Origin: Solanum dulcamara
Lineage: Eukaryota; Streptophyta; Magnoliopsida; Solanales; Solanaceae
Length of the DNA stretch: 64,000 nucleotides
Assembly (NCBI RefSeq): GCF_947179165.1
Contig: NC_077243.1
Span: 49,864,501 to 49,928,500 of the forward strand
Direction: 5' to 3'
Notes under the pieces: model-generated
The model's input: only the letters and a program-made list of their open reading frames with translations
Database searches by the model: none
What the model was told of the DNA's origin: nothing
Translations under genes and position numbers: made by a program
In this document: in pieces, positions 36,901 through 48,900 of the stretch
Position numbering within the stretch: the stretch's first letter is position 1
Layout: each line of letters opens with the position of its first letter

Positions 36901-39900
36901 ATAAAAAAGGCAAATGCTAGTGAAGAAAATGCAAAAGCCAAAGCACAACGGGATAAAGTGGATGCTCAATTATGTAGTCTCCTATAGTGCTCTATTGATT
37001 CCAAGTTGATGCTCTTGTTTCGTCCATTTCAGAAATGTTATTCAATTTGAGAAAAGGCACGTGCTTTATACATTATTGACATATCTCGATTCTATGATGT
37101 GATATTTCGGATGACCAACTTATAGAAACAAAAATCCATTATGTCTACTTATTTGGGATAGGTACAGGCAGTCATGGAGAAATTTGAAACATTGCTAGTC
37201 ACTACGAACGTGGAAAAAAAACAAGAACACAGACATATATTGTTTCTAGTTCTTACACTTGCTGGACTTCCTACTATCCATGATTCAGTGAGTAATCAAA
37301 TTTTAGCTAGTCCTCCAGTTTCAACAATTGCTGAATTATTCTCCCGTCTACTTCGTCTTGTTGCGCCTCCCAGTCACTAAGAAGTTTTATCACCCACCGT
37401 TGACTCCTCTGTTCTTGCATCTCAAACCATAGAAAAATGAACATATCAGTCTATGGAGAATCGGCAAGGAGGAGAACATTTTGGGAAACCTCGATCCAAG
37501 TGTAGTTATTGTCATAAACTTGGACACACTCGTGATATATGTTACGTTTTGCATGGTCCACCACCCAATTATGATCCTATTGCTCTAAAGGAATATAATA
37601 AGTTCCTTCGGAATCGCGCAAGTAAGCAAACATCTCCACAAGTAACATCTGTTGCCCAGCCTAATCAAACATCCAATAATGCTCATATTGCTCAGACAGA
37701 ATATGATGAGTTCCTCCAGTATCGAGCAAGTAAGCAAACATCTCCTCAAGTAGCTTCGGTTGCTCAACCTGATGCTTCTATTGTGGGTAATTCTTTTGCT
37801 TGTGTTTCATAGTCTAGTATTCTTGGATCATGAGTCGTGGACTCAGGTCCAGGCTCTTCTGATCATATCTCTAGAAATAAATCACTTATGTCTGATATTG
37901 TTTATTGACAATCTCTTCCCTACTATTACTTTAGCTAATGGGATCCAAACAAAACCAAAAGGGTTTGGAAAAGCCAAACCCCTATCTTCTATCACTCTAG
38001 ACACTATTCTTTATGTCCCTCGTTCTCCCTATAATCTGGCATCTGTTATCATTTGACGCGTGGCCTACATTGTGATATACATATTTTGATGATTTTTTTC
38101 TCATGCAAGACCGTAGTACAGGATAGATGATTGGCACGGGACATAAATTACAAGGCCTTTACTATCTTATCTCTTCAAATTCCTTCATAGCATGCTCCGC
38201 TACAAATCCTCCCGACCTAATTCACAAATGTTTGGGACATCCGAGTCTATTCACGTTGCAAAGGATGGTGGCTAGTTCGTCTAGTTTATCCACATTAGAT
38301 TGTGAGTCTTGTCAACTTGGGAAACGCACTCATGCTACATTTTCACGTAGTACTGAGGGTCGTTCAGAGTCTATTTTTTCATTAGTTCATTCTTATATTT
38401 GGGGTCCAGTGATTTAAAAATGACCTTTTCAATAGTTTTAAAAAGCTCCCAGGCACATTCCCTAATGATCCTTAACTGAGGTCCTTTCAGGATCCAGTAC
38501 TCCCCTTCTCCAGTGGACTTCCTCCACCGGAACAACCTTCTAAAATCATCTTTCCTTCATCTCAACCTACTTTTTTCATGGACAAAAAAAAATTCTTCCA
38601 TCTTGGGGGGCAAATCCTACGACATCACAAAATCATAATCCAAATCAGGGATTTGGTACGATTGGATCGAAAGTGCAAGATACCACATGAGTAGACTGAT
38701 TCTCAGCAAGGGAGCCATGGTTTGGATATGCAAAAGACTCGGGGATGCATCGGAGAACAGGGGGAAGACCTTCAAGTCTTGGAAATGCAAAGACAACATA
38801 ATCAGCATTTTCTTAACGCAAAAGTTCAATCAATATGGAAGACTCATCTCAATAAAAACTGTTAAAGGAAATGAAAGAGCAGTAATTATCTTGCCTGAAA
38901 ACGCATTTAATGAGGGATGGAATATTCTAGTGGCAAAAATAGAATATTTCATTAATAGAAATCGTACAACATTTATTACAAATGAGCAGCCTAAACTATT
39001 TGGCAAGACCAGAGGGGAAAAGAATTACAAAGAGATGTTATTCAAGAGCAAATGGTCCCAGAGAAGCACAAAAAATATAGAAAATAATGGCTTGCTGGAC
39101 AGATGCTTGGTGGGGAGTTTTACTGGAGATGAAGATACCCAAACTCGCAACGACATCAGGAGATGGGCCCAACATACATGGATTGAAGCCCAGGGAGTTC
39201 AAGTCTACGACATGGACGAATCCAAATTCCTCTTTGAATTCTGTTCGAGAATAGAGGCAGAGCATGTTCTAATGGGGGGCTAGAAGAGGCAAAACAGAAA
39301 TCTGAAGCTTCAATGGTGGTCTCCGACCGCTGGAACATTACCCAGCAACACAAACTTGGACTGGCTCTGGATTCGTGTGGTTGGTCTTCCCTGCATCTTT
39401 GGTCCAACTCCATCTTTAGGGAGATCGGAGAAGGATGTGATGGATGGTTGGAAATGGAAAAAGAGACCAAACTAAAAACCACCTTCGATGGACCATGATT
39501 CGCGTCAAGGGACCACGAGAGAAAATTTCGACAAATATTGATGTCGGTGACGGAGATCTGATCTTCTCCCTCCCAATCTGGCCGGAGCTGCCGGCAACCC
39601 ATCGAAAATTGGAGAGAGGAGAAAACAGTTCCAAGGTAGGGAGAGAATGGTGCATCCCCCAAAGTGAGGTACAACCTACTCTAACTCCAAAGTACAATAG
39701 ATGTGGACCTTCCATGGAAATAGAACCATGCTCTGAATGCACCAAGGTCAACAATGACCTTTATGCAAGAAAAGGAAAGGGGACAGCTCACACACCCACA
39801 TGTAACACATTTAAAAGAGGGCAGTTTTTTGGGCTTCAAAGGTAGGCCAAAAATTAATTCTACTGGCCCAAAAAAGCTTTTCCCTCAAGAGCCCTTTGTC

Positions 39901-42900
39901 ACACTTAATTCCCAGAACATAACACCAGAGGAGAATTTACACAAGGAGAGATTGACACTTGCATGGAACTGGAAGGCACAATCCATCGCAGTGAAGAAGA
40001 TCAAAGCGTGATTCCGACAAAACAAGTAGAAAATTCTCATGAAAATCCACTACCTTTGTCGGTAAGTGAAGTGACAGATAAAGTAGGGGAGCTTCTGGAC
40101 ACACAATTGATGAGCTGCAACGAACCTATTTCAATTCAATTCGACTCAAGAGAATGCAGCAGAGAAGTTGAAGCCAGATCAACAGTATGGGTGCAAAGCA
40201 ACATCATCAAGCTTAGTAAAGAATTTGGAGATTTGTTTGATGGTTGTCACAAAGAAGCAGAAGCTCTATTTTTGAAATTGGACCAAAGAAGGGGATAAAA
40301 AAAGACTCTAGCTATTACAGCCGAGCCAAGCAGCACTAACCAACAAGTCCTAAAAGAAGTCGGGAATCTAATTTGTGAAATTAGATATAAAGATGGGGAG
40401 CCGAGGAGCGAAGCAAGAAGCAGGGGGAGAAACACAAATGCAATGCAATCATGAAGGTGAAAGTCTTAACATGGAATGTAAGGGGGTTGAACAATGAGGA
40501 TAAAAGGAGACAAATCAAATCCTTAGTTCATCAATGGAGAGCAGGCATTTATGTGTTTGAGGAAACTAAATTATGGGGGACAGTTGAAGAATATTTTCAA
40601 CAACTTTGGGTCAACAGATGGGCTGGAGGGCTATGGATGGATTATATTGGTAGAAGTGGTGGGATCATTGTATTATGGGACAAAAGGGAATGGAAAGGAG
40701 AACTCATTGACAATGGCCAACCAGAGCTCACTTGCAAACTATCTGGGATCAGTCAAGACTTGAGCTGGTACCTCACTGCGGTGTATGCAGTGTGTGACAG
40801 AAAAGAAAGAGAAGAATTGTGGTGGGAGTTCTCAGCTATCAGAGGAATATGCGAAGGGCCCTGGGTGGTCTGTGGGGACTTTAATGTCTCCAAATTTCCC
40901 TCTGAAAGGAAAAATTCCAATAGAATAACAAAAGCCATGGCTGACTTCAACATATGCATAAATGATCTTGAGTTACTGGACCCTCCTTTATCTTGAGGAA
41001 ATTATACATGGAGAAGAGACCAAAATCACAGTTGCTCCTCAAGAATAGAAAGATTTTTGTTCTCTTCTCAATGGGATGAAAGTTTCTCCAAAATCAACCA
41101 GAGTGCCTTGCCACAACTTGGCTCTGATCATAGGCCCATCTTACTATCATGTGGTGACTGGAAACATAGGAAATCCTATTTCAAATTTGAAAATTGGTGG
41201 CTTAAAGAGGAGGGATTCATAGACAAGGTGAAAGACTGGTGGAACAGCTTCAAGGCTACTAGCAGACCTGATTTTCAATTGGCATCTAAGCTTAGACAAT
41301 AGAAAGTCAAACTCAAAGAACACAGGAACAACTGGAAGGAAAGGCAGGACCAGATTCTATCATAAGTGGGAAATCTGGAGTCCATCCAGAACCTTAGGCT
41401 TCTGACAGATGATGAAAAACTGCGGAAGATTCACCTGGCTATGGAATTTGAAGAGGTGTCCTGAAACGAGGAAATCGCATGGAGACAGAGATCCAAGGTA
41501 CAATGGATCAAAAATGGTGATAAAAACACCAAGTACTTCCATAGGATGGCAAATGCTCGTAGAAGATTCAACTCCATTGACATCCTCAAAGTGGAGGGGG
41601 CTGAAGTTACTGATCCTGAAGAATAAAAAATTCCATAGTAAGCTTCTATCAGGAACTTAACAAAGAATCTGAGAATTGGAGACCTGATTTCATCCTTCAA
41701 GGGAATACCAGGATCTCCACAGAAGAACAAGTGTGGCTGGAAAGACAATTTGAAGAAGATGAAACACTAGAGGGTCTTTAACATTGTGCCATTGACAAGG
41801 TTCCAGGCCCAGATGGATTCCCAATGTCATTCTTCATTACTTTCTGGGAAATGCTAAAATCAGACATACTACTTACCTTACAGAATTTTGACACCCACCC
41901 AATGCCACATTGTAGCCCTTATCCCAAAGAGGGTGAGTGCCACTGAACTGAGAGATTTCAGACCAATAAGTCTCATCACTGGAATGTACAAGATCATTGC
42001 CAAAGTACTAGCTGAAAGGTTAAAGAGAGTGATAGATAAGCTAATCAACCCTCACCAAATGGCCTTTATTAAAGGAAGGCAAATCATGGATGCAGCTTTG
42101 GTGGCAAGTGAGTGTGTGAACACTAGACTAAGAGGCCGAGAACCAGGGGTGATGTGCAAATTAGATATTGAAAAAGCTTTTGACCACATCAACGGGAAGT
42201 TCTTACTCAGAATCCTTAGCCAAATGGGTTTTGGAAGAAGATGGCTAAATTGGATTAGCTTCTGAATTAAAAGTACCAGGTTCTCAATTTTGCTAAATGG
42301 AAAACCTGTTGTTTTTTTCCCTGCAGAAAGAGGGCTAAGACAATGGGACCCCTTATCCCCTTTTCCTTTCATCATAGCCGTGGAAGGGCTCAATAGCATG
42401 ATGAAGATCGCAATACAAAAGAGATGGCTAAAAGGCTTCAAAGTAGGGAGCAGAACAGAAGAACAGAAGAGATGCGGGAGATATGTCACCTACTATATGC
42501 AGATGACACAACAGTTTTTTGTGATGCTGCCAGTGAGCAGATCAGTTTTTTGAGATTAATGCTAGTCATCTTCGAAGCAATTTCAGGCCTGAAGATAAAC
42601 TGGAGGAAAAGCAACATCTTCCCTATTAATGAAATCACTCAGATTCAGGTTCTAGCCAACATCCTAGGATGTGAAGTGGAGACACTGCCTATTGTTTAAT
42701 TGGGACTCCCATTAGGCTCAAAACACAAGGCATTGGAGATTTGGGATAACATCATTGAGAAGATAGAAAAGAAGCTTGCTATGTGGAAAGCACAGTATCT
42801 ATCTTTAGGAGGCAGGCTCATTCTAATCAACTCTGTACTAGACTCATTACCAACTTATGCGATGTCCCTCTTCCCTATGCCGGCCAAAGTACTCAAAGTT

Positions 42901-45900
42901 CTAGACAAATTGAGAAGAAACTATGCCTTCTAAAGTACTCAAAGTTCTAGAAACTTCATATGGCATGGTAACAAGGAGCATAAAGGTTAAAACCTAGTGA
43001 AATGGAACATAGTGCAACATAGCAAGGAGCATGGAGGTATGGGGATCAGAAATCTAACGCTACAAAATAGCAGCTTGCTCAAAAAATGGTTGTGGAGATA
43101 TGCTGAGGACAGAACAGCCTTGTGGAAGAATGTAATACAGCAAAAATATGGACAAAATGGTCAGTGGTGCACTGACGAATCCACTGACACTTATGGAGCT
43201 GGATTATGGAGGACCATCAGGTCCCCTTGACCAACCTTGAGAAGGACATTACCTTCCAAGTGGGCAATGGCAGAAAAATCCTTTTCTGGAAGGATAACTG
43301 GGATGGTCAAGGCACTTTGCAAGAGGCCGTCCCCACCCTCTTCAACATCAACACCAACCAAATAGAAGATACCTGGACAAATTAGGGATATAACCTAATT
43401 TTCAGGAGGCTTTTAAATGATTGGGAGGTTGACAGAGTGGCTGCTCTACTTGGTAGAATAGGAACCTTCACAGGGACCATGATATTATCAAATGGAGTCA
43501 CAACACAGATGGCAAATTTTCAGTCAACAGAGTCTACAGGAGGGACCTTTTAGAACTAACAGGAAGAGACAGAGGCCCCTGGAAAGCTATTTGGAGAAGC
43601 ATGGCACCTAATAAGGTGAAATATTTCTCCTGGTTGGTGGTAAGGAAGGCATGCCTTACCCATGAAGCTTTATAGAAAAGGAAATCTAACTTAGCTACCA
43701 AATGCCCTCTTTGTACGGAAGCTATTGAAACAAACAGTCACCTCTTCCTCCACTGCAAGGTAACCTCTCAGGTCTGGTCCTTATTCATCACCATGGCTGG
43801 GGAAAGTTGGCCAATGCCAGAGCACACAGCTGATCTATTGAGTTGCTTGATCAGAAGGGGAGGGAGCAAAAGCCAAAAGAGATGGAGGAAAACTGTCCCA
43901 GCTTGCATATGGTGGACTATATGGAAGGAGAGGAATGAGAGAATCTTCAAAGGCAGATCAAACTCCATTCAGAAGATCAAAGGAAAATGTATTTCTACTT
44001 TATGTTTTTGGTGTAAAGAGCAATTTATAGTAGATGAAATACAGATAAATGGATTTCCTAGGTTTGTTGTAATTAGCTATCTATGTAATCACACTTTTGG
44101 AGGTGGCCAGCATACCCTTAATGCTGATGAGTACACGTTACCAATTTCAAAAAAAATATATTTGGGGTCCTAGTAGAGTTAGTTCAACCTTAAGATTTCG
44201 TTCTTTCGTTAGTTTCATTGATGATTATTCACGATGCACTTGGGTTTTCTAAATGAAAGATCACTCTAAGTAAGTTTCTATATTCAAAAGTTTCTTTACT
44301 GAATACAAAATCAATTTGGTGTTTTTATTCGTACTTTTTGTAGTGATAATGCCTTGGAATACTTATTTTCCCAATTTCAAGAGTTTATGACTCACTAAGG
44401 AACAAACATCTTGTTCGTACACCCCTCAACAAAACAGTGTAGTAGAAAGGAAGAATAAGGATCTAATTGAGATTGCTCGCACTCTTCTCGTTGAATCCCA
44501 TGTTCCACTGCGGTTTTGGGGCGATGCAGCCCTTGCGTCTTGTTATTTAATTAATAGAATGCCCTCATCGTCTATTCAGAATCATGTTCCACATTCCATA
44601 TTGCTTCCTCTGTCACATCTCTACTCTATCCCCCTCGTGTCTTTGGGAGCACATGATTTGTTCATAACGTAGCCCTAGGAAAAGATAAATTTGCCCCTCG
44701 TGCTTTCAAATGTGTCTTTCTTGGTTACTCTCGACTCTCGAATTCAAAAAGGGTATTCTTGTTATTCACCTAATCTTCATCGATACCTTATGTCCACCGA
44801 TGTCACATTCTTTGAATCTCAACCTTACTATACATCTTCTGATCATCCTGATGTCTCTGAGGTCTTACCCATACCTCAGGTCTTTACCTGTACAAACTTT
44901 TGAAAAATCTACAGTTACTACTACATCTCCAATAGTAGTGCCACCACTCTGACTTATCATCGTCGTCCGCATCCAGCACTAGTCCTAGATGATTCATGCC
45001 ATCACCGGAACCAACTCCTACTACAAACTTGCCTCCTCCTAGCCAACTGATTATACTTCAAAAAGGTATACGATCCACTCGAAATGCAAACCCACATTAT
45101 ACTTTCTTGAGTTATCATTGTCTATCATCACCACATTATGCCTTTGTATCATCTTTGTCCTCTATTTCCATACCTAAGACTATAGGTGAAGCATTTTCTC
45201 ATTCTGGATGGAAGCAGGCTATGATTGATGATATGTCTGCTTTACATAAGAGTGGTATTTGGGAGCTTGTCTCCCTTCTTGCAGGTAAATCTATTGTTGG
45301 TTGTCATTTGGCTTATGCAGTTGAAATTGGTCCAGACGTTTAGGTTGATCGGCTAAAGGCTCACTTTATTGCCAAAGGGTATACTAAGATATTTGGGCTA
45401 GATTATAGTGAAACTTTTGCCTCCGTTGCCAAAATAGCATATATCCATCTTTTTCCATCTATGGTTGTCGCTCTTCATTGGCCTCTTCATCAACTGGACA
45501 TTAAGAATATTTTTTTGCATGGTGATCTTGAGGAAGAAGTCTATATGGAGCAACCACCTAGTTTTGTTGCTCAGGAGGAGTCGAGTAGCCATGTATGTTG
45601 ATTGTGTAGGTCACTCTATGGTCTAAAATAGTCTCCTCGATCCTGATTTGAGAAGTTCAGCACAGTAAACCAAGAGTTTGGCATGACTCATAGTGGAACT
45701 GAACACTATGTTTTATCGGCATTTTGCACCAAATCAATGTATTTATTTGGTTGTTTACGTTGATGATATCGTTATCACTGCCAATGATCAAGATAGTATC
45801 ACTAATTTGATCAACATCTCTATCAACATTTCCAGACTAAAGACCTCTGCAGACTGAAGTATATTCTAGGTATTGAGGTTGCTCAGTCTAGATCAGGTAT

Positions 45901-48900
45901 TGTTATTTTTCAACGCAAGTATCCCTTAGACATTCTTGAGGAGACAAGAATTATGAGATGTAGACCCATTGACACTCTAATAGATCCGAATGTTAAACTT
46001 CTTCTAGGATAGGGGGAGCCACTCTGTAATCCTGAAAGTATAGACAGTTGGTTGGAAAATTGAATTATCTCACAGTGACTAAATTTGACATCTCTTTTCT
46101 TGTGAGTCTTGTAAGTAAGTTTATGACCTCCCCTTGTGATAGTCATTGGGATGCAGTTATTTATATTTTGCGACATATTAATTCAGCTCCCGGTAAAGAC
46201 TACTCTTTGAGGATCAAGGCCATGAGCATATCATCGGATATAAAGATGTTGATCGGGTAAGATTACCCTTTGAGAGGCGTTTTACATCCGGATATTGTGT
46301 TTTAGTAGGACGTAATTTGGTGTCATGCAAGAGTAAGAAACAAAGTATGGTTGCTCGATCTAGTGCAGAAGCATAATATCGAGCAATGGTTGTAGCAACT
46401 TGTGAGCTAGTTTGGATCAAGCAATTGAAGAGAACTAAAATTTGGAGAAACCAATCATATGGAACCCTTCATATCGCATCAAATCCAGTGTTTCATGAGA
46501 GGATAGGCCCTTCATATGGCATCAAATCCAGGGTTTCATGAGAGGACTAAGTACATTGAGGTTGATTGTCACTTTGTTTGAGAAAAGATACTCTTAGTAG
46601 ATATTGTTATAAATTTGTGAAGTCAAGTGATCAACTTGCAGATATCTTCACCAAGTCCCTCACCGGTCCTCGTATTAATTATATTTGTAACAAACTAGGT
46701 ACATATGATTTGTATGCACTAGCTTGAGGGGGAGTGTTAGAATAGGAATAGGTATAAACAATTCTACTTAGAATAGGAATAGGAATAGGAATAGTATATA
46801 GTATCCTACTTGGTAAAGAATTGTATTACAATGTCTAAAATAGTGTCTTTGTGAAATAATGTAAATACACAATTCAATAATATTTTTCTCTTATATTTCT
46901 CACAATTACATATACAATAAATATTTCATCTTTTTATACAAGTAATAATAATTTTCTAATCTAATATAAGTTAATAAAAGGTCTAAAATCCTAAATTTAA
47001 TTGATTAGAGAATATTAAAAGACTTATAATATAATTATATATTTGATTACAACTAACAAATATTTATAATTTAAATCAATAAAATAGTACTACTACCAAT
47101 ACCATCTTGGAAATTGCCACATTAGAATAGACACCCAACTCAATCTTGGCTATTTCTTTTTTACGATCTTTGTATTTCTATTTTTTATTAAGAGTTGCGT
47201 ACCTTTTGATTCTTACTTATTAGAATATGTAAACAACATACTCAGTGTAATCCCACAAGTGAGGTCAGAGAAGGATGGTGTGTACACAAACCTTACCCCT
47301 ATCTTGTAAATGCAGAGAGGTTGTTTTCGATAGACTCTCTGCTCACGTAAAACATTTTGAAGCAAGAATGAAAACTTCATTGAAATGCTCGAGACCCGAT
47401 GAAATAGATGGGATCACTTCTTATGAACTCGTTAAGAATGATTTGGATCTAGTTTTCTCAAAGGGAATTGTTTTTGCTTTCCTTGAATATTTTTGTATGT
47501 GTAAGTTGTTGATATGTTATAGTCAAGACATTTCTTGAAAATAATTCTCTATAATATATAAGTCAAAGTTGAACAAACTATGTTTACTGACTTACTATAA
47601 GGCACTTCACCGAAATGAACTTAAAAATGTCGAATTAATTTGATATGGTAATGATATAGTATTTTAAAAATTGGAATCTAAGATTACCTAACTAAAGTTT
47701 TCAATATTGTACCACGAACACCTCAACCTTGACTAATTCCAACGGGTTCCTACTGCCTCTCATTGGCATAGGTACCAAGTAGCTCTATCCACCAAGGCTT
47801 GGATAGATGGAAAGAAATCACATAATTTTTGTCGCCACTAGAATTTGAACGTGAGACCTCATGGTTCTCAACCCACTTCGTGCAATCCTTTTGACTCGAA
47901 GGGATTAAACTTGGCTTAGACCCCCTCAATATTGAGAATTATTGAGTGGGAAATTGAGTATTTGTTACCTAACATCCCTAACAACTAAAAGCTTGGGAAA
48001 TTATATTCGTTATATTTACAAGTAGGTTTAGGTATACAACCCCATGCTTTTTATCAGTTGAGTACAACAAAGTTAAATTTTCCGCACCCAAGTGATTGAT
48101 TAATTCTTATTAGTCTAAATTTAGTAGTTTTTAATACATTCCAACAGTTTTAAGAGGATTAACAAAGTGTGATAGATCCACATATAATACCTAAAAATCT
48201 AACACTCAAACTTCTTTAGGTTCGAGATTTGATCTTGCGAATCACCATATTTGTACAACCGCTTTACACCTAAAAGGTGTAATTTGAGGTATCAGTTATC
48301 AAGCATCCAAGTCTCTGGTTTTTAAATAGAAGCTAAACCTAAAGCAGATGACTAGAAATATATGCAAAGGATAGACACCATTCTTAAATAGAATTGCACC
48401 ATTGAGAGCATTGCCGCATACAAATCCTTAAGGATATCTTCCCAAACTACAAATTGAACACTATTTGAATAACAACGATTGTGTCATCGCTTAAGGCAAT
48501 AAAACACAATGTGAATCAAGGGGTTGTCCCTTCATGGTTGAAGCCTTGCACTTCACAAAAGTGTACTCTTCAAACAATGGGGTGAAAAGTGATCCCAACG
48601 AGATGTGGTTGATTCTTTGAATTTCAAATTAAAATGAAAAAATAGAAGTGGAAAATGACCTTTTGCTATTAATATTAAAACTTATGTAGACGTATGTTCT
48701 TATCTTCTTGGCCTTCTAGATTTGTACTGCCTATTCTAAGACTAGTATAACTCAACTTCTTTTGATTTACCTTTTCTCTTCCCAATCAAATGACTCTTTT
48801 CTTTTTTTTCTTCTAGTATGCAAGTCCTCTTATTTTGCTACTTCTAATCTTCATTAACTTCTCTTTTCTACTTTCCTAGTATAATTACTAAAGTAATCAA

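Larger units (their letters stand above)
38408..44156 (+). mobile_element. L1-type LINE retrotransposon, near full length, nested in copia
   Basis: Flanked by a perfect 14-bp duplication (38,394-38,407 and 44,157-44,170) and ending in a short A-run at 44,149-44,156, the mark of target-primed reverse transcription. The 5,749-bp length leaves room for a 5' UTR, ORF1, ORF2 and a 3' UTR, so it is probably not 5'-truncated. Both ORFs carry stops and frameshifts. Confidence 0.92.
35613..46904 (+). mobile_element. Ty1/copia retrotransposon with short LTRs, carrying nested insertions
   Basis: 5' LTR 35,613-35,777 (165 bp) and 3' LTR 46,735-46,904 (170 bp), both TGTTAGAATAGGAATAGGTA to TATTTCTCACA. 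The target duplication is ATTAT (35,608-35,612) versus ATTAC (46,905-46,909). The tRNA-Met PBS TGGTATCAGAGCA is at 35,778-35,790 and the polypurine tract GAGGGGGAG at about 46,726-46,734. Without the LINE the element is about 5.5 kb, normal for copia. All coding parts contain stops or frameshifts. The two LTRs are similar but not identical; the 3' LTR has extra AGGAAT units. Confidence 0.92.

Noticed and set aside
42052..42489. 145-codon minus-strand frame in the LINE
   Set aside because: Shadow of the LINE reverse transcriptase on the plus strand.
47240..47345. A tRNA gene
   Set aside because: No cloverleaf or box A/box B pair; the match is to the body of a SINE.
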